Assembly: GCF_000469345.1 (NCBI RefSeq)
Contig: NZ_KI271171.1
Location: 1-37,839 of the forward strand
Length of the DNA: 37,839 nucleotides
Source: Eubacterium ramulus ATCC 29099
GTDB taxonomy: Bacteria > Bacillota > Clostridia > Lachnospirales > Lachnospiraceae
Direction of reading: 5' to 3'
The notes beneath the pieces were generated by a model, which was not told where the DNA came from, searched no databases, and worked only from the letters and a program-made list of their open reading frames with translations. Position 1 is the stretch's first letter; every line of letters begins with the position of its first letter. Both the position numbers and the translations under genes were made by a program. Below are positions 18,758-26,719 of this stretch, one piece after another.

Positions 18758-18970
18758 TCATGCATCTTTCATGGAGCGGATACGGCCAAAGACACTGATC
18801 AGGTAGATACCGCTGATTCCTACCAGTGCATAGATTACACGGGAGAACCAACTCATAGTTCCAAATAGAAATGCAACGAGATCGAAGCGGAAAAATCCGA
18901 TGAGTCCCCAGTTGATGGCTCCAATAATAACGAGTGCAAGAAGAATGTTATCCAGAATTTTTGTATTCAT
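18758..18970 (-). CDS. DUF378 family small membrane protein
   Basis: 70 residues with two membrane helices. It carries the family's characteristic segment IIGAINWGLIGFFRFDLVAFLFG (residues 15-37) and a YALVGISGIYLI second helix. The family is widespread in Firmicutes and functionally uncharacterised. The start is the ATG at 18970 because AAAAGGAGG lies 6 bases upstream of it; an upstream in-frame ATG at 18991 would contain that site. It lies alone on the minus strand between two plus-strand units. Confidence 0.88.
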   Translation of the reverse strand: MNTKILDNILLALVIIGAINWGLIGFFRFDLVAFLFGTMSWFSRVIYALVGISGIYLISVFGRIRSMKDA

Positions 18971-19123
18971 ATGCTTCCTCCTTTTCAACAAATAGTATTA
19001 CCATTTCAGGAAGTTTTTATTCACATTTGGAAATTTTCCCTATGGCGGGAAAATGAAATATGCTCCAGCCTTTTTCCGAGGCAGGTAGAAAATAAAAGAT
19101 GAAACATAGAAAGGAAGACCGAA

Positions 19124-20548
19124 ATGAAGAGCAAGAGGCGTAAACGAAAAATTGTACCATACCGCAGACGCTTTCATCTGAATATCGGCATTATCATATT
19201 TGCGTTTGTATTTATATATTTTGTTATTTATCTGATTTCATATCTGACCCAGAACAATATCGCTGTATATGAAGTACAGTATGGTCAGATTGCAAAAAAT
19301 AAATCCTACACCGGGCTTGTCTTGCGCCCGGAACAGGTGTTTTATGCAAGTGATGCAGGTTCTGTCAATTATTATAAAAAAGAAGGAGATAAGGCAGGCT
19401 ATAACGATCTGATCTGTTCCGTGGACAAGGCAGGTAATATTTCAGAAGAAATATCACAGGCAGGAATGGATACAGCGAATCTGTCAGACGAAGAACTGCT
19501 GAATATTCAGAATACCATTACGACCTATGTGTCCGGTTATTCCGGTTCACAGTTTTATAATGTATATTCATTCAAAGAGGGCGTGAATGCACAGATTCAG
19601 GAAAATCTTTATGTAAATGCACTGGATAGTCTGACAGACAAAACGACAGAGGCAGTGTCGCAAAATACATTTTCTTTTGTGCGGACGACGGTGGATGGTA
19701 TTCTGGCTTTGTATACAGATGGATATGAGGATGTATCGGCAGATAATTTTAAGGCAGAGATGTATAATCCGGCATCTTATGTAAAAACGAATCTCAAGGG
19801 AAATGCACAGGTTACTTCGGGTCAGGCATTGTACAAAATTGCAACCAGTGAGGACTGGACACTGATGGTGCCAATTACGGAAAAAGAGGCAAAAGAGTAT
19901 CAGAAAAAAATCAGTGAAGGTAGTGATTCCTTTGTGCTGCATGTAAAATTCCGCAAAGACAATACGGAGACAAATGCGACTACTTATGTCAGAAATATAG
20001 ACGGAACGTATTTCCTGCAGTTGAATCTGAACAATTCGATGATTCGGTTCTTATCAGATCGTTATATCGAAGTTGAATTGGGAGCAGATGAAAGCAAGGG
20101 TCTGAAATTGCCGAATACTGCGATTGCTGAAAAAGAATTCCTTGTTATCCCGAAAGAGTATGTCGGAAAAGGCGATAATTCTTTCAGCAGTGGTGTAATA
20201 AAAATCACTAAAGATAAACATGGAAAAGAAAAGGCAGAATTTATTGCAACCGATCTGTATTATGGTGATGAAGCAAATAACACTTATTATATATCGGAAG
20301 ACTCCCTGTCAGTCGGAGATACCATACAGCTGCCAAATAGTACACAGCAGTATACCATTAAGGATAAAGACACAAGAAAAGGGGTCTATAATGTTGACAA
20401 AGGTTATGCGGTGTTCCGACTGATCGATGTGCTGGCAGAAAATGAAGAATATACCATTGTTAAAACCGGAACAAAATATGGTATTTCATTGTATGATCAT
20501 ATTGCGATGGATGGTTCCGGCGTAAATGAAGGCGAATTTTTAAATTAG
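19124..20548 (+). CDS. HlyD-like membrane-anchored protein upstream of yggS-sepF
   Basis: 474 residues: a strongly basic cytoplasmic start (KSKRRKRKIVPYRRR), one membrane helix at about 22-43, and an extracellular remainder. A lipoyl/barrel-sandwich-like stretch (YTGLVLRPEQVFYASDAGSVNYYKKEGDKAG, residues ~65-95) resembles HlyD/RND adaptor proteins, with further beta-rich segments to the end. No transporter subunit is adjacent, so an export role is not supported by context. Its position directly before yggS and sepF suggests a link to the envelope or division, but that is inference. An AAGGAAG-type ribosome binding site precedes the ATG. Confidence 0.7.
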   Translation: MKSKRRKRKIVPYRRRFHLNIGIIIFAFVFIYFVIYLISYLTQNNIAVYEVQYGQIAKNKSYTGLVLRPEQVFYASDAGSVNYYKKEGDKAGYNDLICSVDKAGNISEEISQAGMDTANLSDEELLNIQNTITTYVSGYSGSQFYNVYSFKEGVNAQIQENLYVNALDSLTDKTTEAVSQNTFSFVRTTVDGILALYTDGYEDVSADNFKAEMYNPASYVKTNLKGNAQVTSGQALYKIATSEDWTLMVPITEKEAKEYQKKISEGSDSFVLHVKFRKDNTETNATTYVRNIDGTYFLQLNLNNSMIRFLSDRYIEVELGADESKGLKLPNTAIAEKEFLVIPKEYVGKGDNSFSSGVIKITKDKHGKEKAEFIATDLYYGDEANNTYYISEDSLSVGDTIQLPNSTQQYTIKDKDTRKGVYNVDKGYAVFRLIDVLAENEEYTIVKTGTKYGISLYDHIAMDGSGVNEGEFLN

Positions 20549-20566
20549 AATCAGGAGGATAAAAAA

Positions 20567-21259
20567 GTGGTCACTGAGAGTTTAAAAGAAGTTGAAAAAA
20601 AAGTTGAAGAGGCATGTAAGCGTGCAGGCAGGGAGCGGTCTGAAGTTACATTGATCGCAGTCAGCAAGACAAAACCGGTGGAGATGCTGCAGGAAGTATA
20701 TGATACCGGTGTACGTGATTTTGGTGAGAATAAAGTACAGGAAATGATGGACAAATATGAAGTGATGCCAAAGGACATTCACTGGCATATGTTGGGGCAC
20801 CTGCAACGAAATAAAGTAAAATATCTGATGGGAAAAGTTGCACTTATTCATTCTGTGGATTCCCTGCGCCTGGCACAGGAAATCAGTGCACAGTCCGTAA
20901 AACATGAGGTTACGACAGACATTCTCATTGAGGTAAACATTGCTGGAGAGGCTTCTAAATTCGGAACTACGCGAGAAGAAGCCATTGCACTGGTAGAGGC
21001 GGCTGCTAAACTTCCGAATATTCATATCTGCGGTCTGATGACTATTGCACCCTATGTGGAAAATCCGGAAGATAACCGTAAATATTTTCAGCAAATCCGT
21101 CAATTATCTGTTGACATCAAACGGAAAAACATTGATAATGTAGATATGCATGTTCTGTCTATGGGAATGAGCGGTGACTACGAAGTTGCAATTGAAGAGG
21201 GTGCTACCATGGTCAGAATCGGAACAGGTATTTTTGGTGCCCGAAATTATAATATTTAA
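20567..21259 (+). CDS. yggS: YggS family PLP homeostasis protein
   Basis: A PLP-binding TIM-barrel protein of the YggS/YlmE/PLPBP family, thought to buffer free pyridoxal phosphate rather than catalyse a reaction. 230 residues. The cofactor lysine is Lys34 in AVSKTKP, with FGENKVQE, WHMLGHLQRNK and the C-terminal phosphate-binding SMGMSGDYEVAIEEG plus RIGTGIFGAR. The start is GTG, nine bases after a clear AGGAGG. It is adjacent to sepF, as ylmE is in B. subtilis. Confidence 0.95.
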   Translation: MVTESLKEVEKKVEEACKRAGRERSEVTLIAVSKTKPVEMLQEVYDTGVRDFGENKVQEMMDKYEVMPKDIHWHMLGHLQRNKVKYLMGKVALIHSVDSLRLAQEISAQSVKHEVTTDILIEVNIAGEASKFGTTREEAIALVEAAAKLPNIHICGLMTIAPYVENPEDNRKYFQQIRQLSVDIKRKNIDNVDMHVLSMGMSGDYEVAIEEGATMVRIGTGIFGARNYNI

Positions 21260-21292
21260 ACTATATGAATTGAGAATGGAGATTTTATCACA

Positions 21293-21838
21293 ATGGCTAT
21301 GATGGATAAATTTTTGAATATGATGCGTCTGAATTCTGAGGAAGAGGACGATTTCTACGATGATGATTATTATGATGAAGAGGATGATTATTACGAAGAG
21401 CCAAAACGGAAATCCTTTCGTCGGGAAAAAGAAAAAGAGGAAGATACAACAGCCAGATTTGCAACAACGAAGGAGTCAAAATCTGCTGTAAAGTCTAATT
21501 CAAAAGTAACACCGATGCGTCAGGTGAAAAAAAATCAGGGAGGAAATGCTGCTATGGAAGTATGTGTGATCAAACCTACATCTGTGGAAGATGCCCGTGA
21601 AATTACAGAGACACTGTTAAATAATCGCACTGTCGTGCTGAATCTTGAAGGACTGGATCTTGAAATCGGTCAGAGAATCATTGATTTCACTTCCGGTTCC
21701 TGTTTTGCAATAGATGGAAATCTTCAGAAAATTTCAAATTTTATTTTTATTGTAACACCTGCTGCTGTAGATATTTCCGGCGATTTCCAGAGTATTATGG
21801 ATGCATTTGATGTGTCCTCTTTACAGAATGATATCTAA
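21293..21838 (+). CDS. sepF: Cell division protein SepF
   Basis: An FtsZ-binding, membrane-associated division protein of 181 residues. The N-terminal helix (MDKFLNMMRL) would contact the membrane. A very acidic and tyrosine-rich linker follows (residues ~16-40), then a basic Lys/Arg/Glu stretch. The C-terminal SepF domain (~85-181) shows VCVIKPTSVEDAREI, NLEGLDLEIGQRIIDF and a GSCFAIDGNLQKIS core. Length is slightly above the B. subtilis protein because of the linker. Only a terminator separates it from lspA; ylmG, ylmH and divIVA are not present here. Confidence 0.93.
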   Translation: MAMMDKFLNMMRLNSEEEDDFYDDDYYDEEDDYYEEPKRKSFRREKEKEEDTTARFATTKESKSAVKSNSKVTPMRQVKKNQGGNAAMEVCVIKPTSVEDAREITETLLNNRTVVLNLEGLDLEIGQRIIDFTSGSCFAIDGNLQKISNFIFIVTPAAVDISGDFQSIMDAFDVSSLQNDI

Positions 21839-21868
21839 AAAAGCAGACAGTTTAGAGAATCTCAGGAG

Positions 21869-21900
21869 ACCAGTTTCTGAAAAGAGACTGGTTTTTCTTT
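21869..21900 (+). terminator. Terminator/attenuator between sepF and lspA
   Basis: A 9-bp stem ACCAGTTTC/GAGACTGGT with one G-U pair and loop TGAAAA, followed by TTTTCTTT. The lspA ribosome binding site starts 8 bases downstream, so this probably lowers rather than abolishes read-through into lspA. Confidence 0.8.
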
Positions 21901-21922
21901 GAATAACAGGAAGGGGAATGTT

Positions 21923-22453
21923 ATGTCCAACAAAAAATCTGACATGGGAAAGTCAAAAAGTGTCCTTATGGGAGTGATAGGTTTTATCATTCTTGTACTT
22001 GCTGATCAGTGGACAAAAAAAATGGCGGTGCTGCGTCTGAAGGATCAGGATCCGATCGTACTGATAAAAAATGTATTTGAACTTTATTATCTGGAAAACC
22101 GTGGTGCAGCCTTTGGCATTTTTCAGGGAAAGCGTGTGATATTTCTTATTATTACAATCATCATATTGCTGTTTCTGGCCTATTGTTTCTGGCGCATTCC
22201 ATATACACGGAAGTATGCCACACTGCGTGGCGTTCTTGTATTGCTTGCGGCCGGAGCCGTAGGAAATTTTATTGACCGTATGTATAATGGATATGTGGTA
22301 GATTTCTTTTATTTTAAAGTAATTAATTTTCCAATCTTTAATGTGGCAGACATCTATGTCACCTGTTCTGCAATATTTCTGGCTGTTCTGCTGATCTTCT
22401 GTTATAAGGAAGAAGATCTCAATCAGTTGCTGAAGAGTTTGAAAGGGAAGTAA
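21923..22453 (+). CDS. lspA: Lipoprotein signal peptidase (signal peptidase II)
   Basis: A membrane aspartic protease that removes signal peptides from diacylated prolipoproteins. 176 residues with four membrane helices. The catalytic aspartates are Asp118 in GNFIDRMYNGYVVDF and Asp143 in FNVADIY, and the conserved ENRGAAFGI is at 58-66. The start is ATG 21923, six bases after AGGAAGGGG; an upstream TTG at 21899 would fall in the terminator tail. Substrates encoded here include the carboxypeptidase lipoprotein and the sugar-binding lipoprotein. rluD follows after 3 bases. Confidence 0.95.
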   Translation: MSNKKSDMGKSKSVLMGVIGFIILVLADQWTKKMAVLRLKDQDPIVLIKNVFELYYLENRGAAFGIFQGKRVIFLIITIIILLFLAYCFWRIPYTRKYATLRGVLVLLAAGAVGNFIDRMYNGYVVDFFYFKVINFPIFNVADIYVTCSAIFLAVLLIFCYKEEDLNQLLKSLKGK

Positions 22454-22456
22454 TTT

Positions 22457-23398
22457 ATGGAAAATAATGTACATACGCAGGAATTTGTAGTGGAAGCAGA
22501 GCAGGCGGGAGAACGTCTGGATCGCTATCTGACTCTGATCTATGCGAATCAGTCCAGAAGCTTCTTTCAAAAGCTGATCAAAGGTGGGAATGTCAATGTC
22601 AACGGAAAAGCAGTTACAAAAGCCGGATATGTCTTAGATATATCTGATGTAGTTACTGCTTCCATTCCGGAAGCGCAGTCTGTTGCAATCGAAGCGGAAG
22701 ATATCCCGCTGAATATTCTGTATGAAGATGCAGATGTGCTGATTGTTGACAAGCCAAAAGGAATGGTGGTGCATCCATCAGCAGGACATTACAGTGGAAC
22801 GCTGGTAAATGCCATTATGTACCACTGTGCAGACAGTCTGTCCGGAATCAATGGGGAAATCCGGCCGGGAATTGTGCACCGCATCGACATGGATACCACA
22901 GGTGCGTTGATCGTGTGCAAAAATGATACCGCTCACACGGATATCGCTGAGCAGATTAAAGAGCACACAGTGACCCGCCGATATCGCGGCATTGTCTGTG
23001 GTGTTGTAAAAGAAGATGAAGGTATCATTGAGGGTGCCATCGGTCGGCATCCGACACAGCGTAAGAAGATGGCAATCAATGAGAAAAATGGAAAACCGGC
23101 CATTACACATTATAAGGTACTTCAAAGATTTGCAAAATACACTTATATGGAGTTTCAGCTGGAGACCGGACGGACTCATCAGATCCGTGTGCATATGGCA
23201 AGTATCGGGCATCCGCTTCTGGGTGATGAATTGTATGGAAATCCGAAAAACCTGGCAATGAAAGGGTTGCAGGGACAGACTTTGCATGCCATGATCATTG
23301 GATTTGTACATCCGTCTACGCATGAATATATGGAATTTGAAGCTCCACTGCCGGAATATTTTCAAAATTTATTGCTGAAGCTTTCCAAACAGTCCTAG
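22457..23398 (+). CDS. rluD: Ribosomal large-subunit pseudouridine synthase (RluD/RluA family)
   Basis: 313 residues. An N-terminal S4 RNA-binding domain (GERLDRYL...SRSFFQKLIKGGNVNVNG, about residues 18-52) precedes the RluA-type catalytic domain. The active-site motif is HRIDMDTTG with the catalytic Asp in HRID, preceded by VDKPKGMVVHPS and followed by ETGRTHQIRVHM and GHPLLGDELYG. The usual HRLDKDTSG is changed at several positions, but the Asp is kept. Located after lspA as in B. subtilis (lspA-rluD/ylyB). Confidence 0.94.
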   Translation: MENNVHTQEFVVEAEQAGERLDRYLTLIYANQSRSFFQKLIKGGNVNVNGKAVTKAGYVLDISDVVTASIPEAQSVAIEAEDIPLNILYEDADVLIVDKPKGMVVHPSAGHYSGTLVNAIMYHCADSLSGINGEIRPGIVHRIDMDTTGALIVCKNDTAHTDIAEQIKEHTVTRRYRGIVCGVVKEDEGIIEGAIGRHPTQRKKMAINEKNGKPAITHYKVLQRFAKYTYMEFQLETGRTHQIRVHMASIGHPLLGDELYGNPKNLAMKGLQGQTLHAMIIGFVHPSTHEYMEFEAPLPEYFQNLLLKLSKQS

Positions 23399-23440
23399 CT
23401 TCGCTTGTGATATGGTCATCCGTAGTGTGACAGAAATGTT

Positions 23441-23468
23441 GAGGAAATTTCGGACTTTCCTCGTTTTT
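23441..23468 (+). terminator. Terminator after rluD
   Basis: A 7-bp stem GAGGAAA/TTTCCTC with loop TTTCGGAC, followed by GTTTTT. Confidence 0.8.
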
Positions 23469-23544
23469 ATCACAACAGGGATCAGATTGTGCGTGTAAAT
23501 TCCGGGTGATAAAGTAGAATTTTCAGACAAAAATCGGATTATCG

Positions 23545-23573
23545 TTGAGATTTATATAAAAATGTAGTATACT
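23545..23573 (+). promoter_or_regulatory. Promoter of the cytidylate-kinase-like gene
   Basis: The -35 TTGAGA (23545-23550) and -10 TATACT (23568-23573) have 17-base spacing, about 30 bases before the ATG, with AAAGGGGG as ribosome binding site. Confidence 0.75.
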
Positions 23574-23606
23574 ATATGTAGTAAGTGAAGGAAAGGGGGA
23601 TTTCCT

Positions 23607-24257
23607 ATGAGAAATCTTGTAGTTGCAATCGGACGCGAATTTGGAAGCGGGGGAAAAGAAATCGGTCAGAAACTGGCTGATCGATTAAATATAAAATGTT
23701 ATGATAGTGAGTTACTTTCAATTGCAGCAAAAAATAGTGGATTCTGTGAAGAAATCTTACAGAAAAATGATGAGAAACCGACAAACAGCTTTTTATATTC
23801 TCTGGTAATGGATACATATTCCATGAGTGGTTATACATCTGCTCCATTTGTAGATATGCCATTGAATCACAAAGTATTCCTGGCTCAGTTTGAAGCAATT
23901 AAGAAGCTTGCATCGGAAGAGCCCTGTGTTATTGTTGGAAGATGTGCAGATTATGCATTAGCAGGAGATCCGGATTGTGTCAGCGTATTTATCCATGCAG
24001 ATATGGATTTCCGTCTGAAGAGGATCAAAGCAGATTCTGATAAAGAGTTTAAGGATGACAACAAGGTCATTGACTTTATCAACAAGACTGATAAGAAGCG
24101 TGCAAATTATTATAATTATTACTCCAGCAAGAAGTGGGGAGATGCACGCAGCTATGATTTTTGTTTAGACAGTTCTGTTCTTGGCATTGATAAGACGGTA
24201 GATATGATCATCGAGTATCTGAAAATCCGTTATCCGGAAGACAAAAACATTAAGTAA
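23607..24257 (+). CDS. Cytidylate kinase-like family protein
   Basis: 216 residues of the Cytidylate_kin2 type. The P-loop is GREFGSGGKEIG near residues 9-20 (Gly-rich, with Lys17 at the phosphate site). It is followed by ELLSIAAKNSG, the core CVIVGRCADYAL and FIHADMDFRLKRI, which resemble the LID region of nucleoside monophosphate kinases. The substrate is unknown; canonical Cmk is a different protein and this does not replace it on sequence grounds. It is transcribed alone between its own promoter and a shared terminator. Confidence 0.85.
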   Translation: MRNLVVAIGREFGSGGKEIGQKLADRLNIKCYDSELLSIAAKNSGFCEEILQKNDEKPTNSFLYSLVMDTYSMSGYTSAPFVDMPLNHKVFLAQFEAIKKLASEEPCVIVGRCADYALAGDPDCVSVFIHADMDFRLKRIKADSDKEFKDDNKVIDFINKTDKKRANYYNYYSSKKWGDARSYDFCLDSSVLGIDKTVDMIIEYLKIRYPEDKNIK

Positions 24258-24282
24258 GTATCGTATATAAAAACAAAAAATG

Positions 24283-24320
24283 CCTTCAGACATCATTCCT
24301 TGGATGTCTGAAGGTACTTT
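24283..24320. terminator. Bidirectional terminator
   Basis: A perfect 12-bp stem CCTTCAGACATC/GATGTCTGAAGG with 8-base loop. A T-rich tail lies on the plus side (TACTTTTTA) and an A-run on the other side (ACAAAAAATG), so it can stop the kinase-like gene on the plus strand and the AraC gene, whose stop codon abuts it, on the minus strand. Confidence 0.92.
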
Positions 24321-25163
24321 TTATTTGTGCTGATTTCTCCATTCTCTGGGAGAAACACCGTAGATATTTTTGAAGGCACGGGAAAAATGCAGCTGATTTT
24401 CATATCCAATGGCAGAACCGATATCCGCAATCGATAGTGAGGTTAGTTTCAAAAGTTCAGCTGCTTTTACCATACGGTAATTCATGAGAAATTCCTGTGG
24501 AGACTGTCCGGTATTTTTTTTGAAAATTTTTCCCAGATAGCTGCGGTTAATTCCGCAGACGGATGCAACATCTTCAATCGTAATGTTGTTTTGAAAATTC
24601 TGCTCAATATAATTGATCGCTTCTTTGATATAATAATCACTCATTTTATTATTGGATAGCAACTGTGTGGAATGTGCTGACTGAATCAAATAGTCCAGAA
24701 ACAAGTACAGATGCCCAATGAGATGAAACGGCGATTCTTTTGGATGATGACTGATATACATCAGTTCATCTGCCAGCTTATCCCGCAGTTCTTTATTATG
24801 GGGATGATAGACGGGTTTGTTTTTGGAAAAATCCGTCATGCTCAATGCTTCTGTGATCCGTAAACCGTCAAATTCAACCCACAGGTATTCCCATGGTACA
24901 TTCGAATCTGCAATGTAGGTTGTAACCTGGCCCGGAAAAATCATAAATCCCTGACCACTGCGAATCTGATAGTTCTGTGTAATGCCTTTTGTATCATCCG
25001 CCAGCAGAGTTCCTGTTCCTGAGAGGATATAATGAAACAGATAGTGATTGCGTGCCGCTGGTCCAAAAGAATGTCCCGGATTACATTTTTCATAACCATA
25101 CTGATACAGGCACAGGTCAATAAAGTTTTCATTTGGAAAAATATGAAATAAAAGATCAGCCAT
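24321..25163 (-). CDS. AraC-family regulator of the raffinose operon (MsmR/RafR type)
   Basis: 280 residues from the ATG at 25163. The N-terminal cupin sugar-sensing domain includes HYLFHYILSGTGTLLADD and a FMIFPGQVTTYIAD segment. The C-terminal double helix-turn-helix spans roughly residues 180-280 (ITIEDVASVCGINRSYLGKIFKK, then SIADIGSAIGYENQLHFSRAFK and YGVSPREWR). The start is set by GAAAGGAGCC just upstream; an upstream ATG at 25232 would add 23 residues but has a weak site. It is divergent from msmEFG-agaSK-gtfA, as msmR-type regulators are. Three copies of a 13-bp motif lie between the two genes, so direct control of the operon and of itself is likely. Confidence 0.88.
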   Translation of the reverse strand: MADLLFHIFPNENFIDLCLYQYGYEKCNPGHSFGPAARNHYLFHYILSGTGTLLADDTKGITQNYQIRSGQGFMIFPGQVTTYIADSNVPWEYLWVEFDGLRITEALSMTDFSKNKPVYHPHNKELRDKLADELMYISHHPKESPFHLIGHLYLFLDYLIQSAHSTQLLSNNKMSDYYIKEAINYIEQNFQNNITIEDVASVCGINRSYLGKIFKKNTGQSPQEFLMNYRMVKAAELLKLTSLSIADIGSAIGYENQLHFSRAFKNIYGVSPREWRNQHK

Positions 25164-25201
25164 GAAAGGCTCCTTTCTATGAGTGTTATCGTACATATAT
25201 T

Positions 25202-25224
25202 CAAGAATGCCCTCAGCATTCTTG
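25202..25224. repeat. Perfect 9-bp inverted repeat in the AraC gene leader
   Basis: CAAGAATGC (25202-25210) and GCATTCTTG (25216-25224) with a 5-base spacer, 39 bases upstream of the chosen AraC start. It would form a hairpin in the leader RNA, or act as a DNA site. No T-run follows it on the minus strand, so it is not a simple terminator. Confidence 0.6.
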
Positions 25225-25266
25225 TTGCTCATTACCTATCGAGGTGTGAGTCATTTCACATCTGAT

Positions 25267-25279
25267 ATACCATTATGCG
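25267..25279 (-). promoter_or_regulatory. Putative AraC-regulator site 1 (CGCATAATGGTAT on minus)
   Basis: One of three matches to CGCATWWTGRTAT in the intergenic region. Lies just downstream of the predicted AraC transcription start, a position fitting self-repression. Confidence 0.5.
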
Positions 25280-25291
25280 ACATACATATTG

Positions 25292-25297
25292 ATTATA
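25292..25297 (-). promoter_or_regulatory. Candidate -10 box for the AraC gene
   Basis: TATAAT on the minus strand. There is no good -35 at 17-18 bases upstream (ATCATT or TATCAT), which suggests an activator or weak constitutive expression. The leader would be about 120 bases and would contain the inverted repeat at 25202-25224. Confidence 0.5.
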
Positions 25298-25308
25298 GCA
25301 CAATAAAA

Positions 25309-25321
25309 CGCATAATGATAT
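25309..25321 (+). promoter_or_regulatory. Putative AraC-regulator site 2 (CGCATAATGATAT)
   Basis: The second match to the 13-bp motif. It overlaps the -35 region of the AraC promoter, and lies 42 bases (about four helical turns) upstream of site 3 in the same orientation. Its CGCATAATG is a perfect inverted copy of the one in site 1. Confidence 0.5.
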
Positions 25322-25350
25322 AAAAAATGGAAAATACAGCTATTTTAGGT

Positions 25351-25371
25351 CGCATTTTGATATGTTACAAT
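25351..25371 (+). promoter_or_regulatory. Putative AraC-regulator site 3 and -10 of the raffinose operon
   Basis: CGCATTTTGATAT (25351-25363), the third motif copy, followed by the -10-like TACAAT (25366-25371). The -35 position 17 bases upstream is poor (TTTTAG). A weak -35 with an adjacent regulator site is what an activator-dependent promoter would look like; repression by occlusion is the alternative. Confidence 0.45.
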
Positions 25372-25408
25372 CATTTTAACAGAAATAAATACGAAAGGAA
25401 GCAGAAAT

Positions 25409-26719
25409 ATGGTGAAAAAGAAACTGGTTTATGGACTGGCGGCGCTTCTTCTGACAGGATGCGGTCTGACTGGATTGATGGGATGCGGAAACAAAGCGAC
25501 AGCGGAAGGCAGGACAGAGATTGAAATTGTCTCTTACAAAAAAGAAGCAGTAGATACGTTTAATAAAATTGCAGCGAGATTTAATGAAACACATGACGAT
25601 ATTCATCTTACCATTGATTCTCCAAACGAAGCAATGACGATTTTGAAAACCCGTTTTATACGGGAAGATTATCCGGATATAATCGTTATTGGTGGTGATA
25701 TGGATTACTCCAATTTCCTGGATGCAGGTCTTTTTGCAGATATTTCAGATCTGGATGTTCTCAGTGAAACAAAATCAGCTTATCTGGACATGGATAAACA
25801 GTTGGAATTTATCCCACAAGATGGAACGTATGGATTGCCATATGCAGCAAACGCAGCAGGTATCCTTTATAACAAAGACATGTTTGAGCAGCATGGATGG
25901 GAAACGCCTGAAACCTGGAATGAATTTACAGCACTGTGTGAACAGATTCAGAGCGAGGGTGTACAGCCGTTATATTTTGGATTTAAAGACACATGGACCT
26001 GTCTTGCACCATGGAATGCTCTGGCTGTTAGTCTGGCGGACCCGCAGCTTTGCAGTCAGGTAAATAATGGAACAACAACTTTTACAAAGGCCTATGATGA
26101 AACAGCTGAAAAGATGAAAGCATTACTTGCTTATGGGGAGCCAAACCCGACGGCTTATAGCTATAACGATGCATGTACTGCTTTTGCACGTGGTCAGTCT
26201 GCTATGTATACCATTGGAAGTTATGCGATTTCGCAGATTAAATCTGTCAATCCTGATATGAACATTGGTACATTTACATTCCCGGCAAATGAGAAAGAAG
26301 CGGATAATGTATTAAATTCCGGCATTGATGTACAATTTTGCGTTATGAAATCCTGTGAAAATAAGGAAGCTGCTTATGAGGTACTGCGCTTTCTGTATAG
26401 GGATGATACCATTCGCACCTATTTGAGCGAGCAGGGCGGCATTGCATGTAAACAGGGTGATTTTCCACTTTCTTCTGAATTGGAAGGGGTGAGTCCTTAT
26501 GTTGCATCCAACCGCATGGCTGACTTTCAGGATCACCACTATCCAAGCGAGATGAGTGTGGATGCCATGATTCAGACATATTTGTTAGATGACAGTTCAG
26601 ACGCAAAGGAAACTTTTCTGAACAAATTTGACAAAGACTGGAAACGATATAATCGGGATCTGATCTGGAAAATACAGCAATATAATGAAAAAGATGGAAC
26701 ATCGGAGGATACGAAATGA
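25409..26719 (+). CDS. msmE: Raffinose-type sugar ABC transporter, substrate-binding lipoprotein
   Basis: A family 1 extracellular solute-binding protein of 436 residues. The signal peptide carries two possible lipoboxes, LTGC (Cys18) and LMGC (Cys26). The mature part begins EIEIVSYKKEAVDTFNKIAARF, a normal start for this fold, and contains YPDIIVIGGD and YGLPYAANAAGILYNKDMFEQHG, the typical ligand-lobe segments. The partners are the two permeases that follow; the neighbouring AgaSK implies raffinose, melibiose or related alpha-galactosides as cargo. GAAAGGAAG lies upstream of the ATG, and the stop overlaps the next start (ATGA). Confidence 0.9.
   Translation: MVKKKLVYGLAALLLTGCGLTGLMGCGNKATAEGRTEIEIVSYKKEAVDTFNKIAARFNETHDDIHLTIDSPNEAMTILKTRFIREDYPDIIVIGGDMDYSNFLDAGLFADISDLDVLSETKSAYLDMDKQLEFIPQDGTYGLPYAANAAGILYNKDMFEQHGWETPETWNEFTALCEQIQSEGVQPLYFGFKDTWTCLAPWNALAVSLADPQLCSQVNNGTTTFTKAYDETAEKMKALLAYGEPNPTAYSYNDACTAFARGQSAMYTIGSYAISQIKSVNPDMNIGTFTFPANEKEADNVLNSGIDVQFCVMKSCENKEAAYEVLRFLYRDDTIRTYLSEQGGIACKQGDFPLSSELEGVSPYVASNRMADFQDHHYPSEMSVDAMIQTYLLDDSSDAKETFLNKFDKDWKRYNRDLIWKIQQYNEKDGTSEDTK

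Noticed and set aside
21953-22570. 205-codon minus-strand open frame across lspA and rluD
   Set aside because: Antisense to two genes with catalytic residues in place, and no ribosome binding site of note.
25202-25224. Inverted repeat as a terminator
   Set aside because: No T-run follows on either strand.
25164-25232. Longer N-terminus of the AraC regulator
   Set aside because: The internal ATG at 25163 has a much better ribosome binding site, and the extra residues do not belong to the cupin domain. Not fully excluded.
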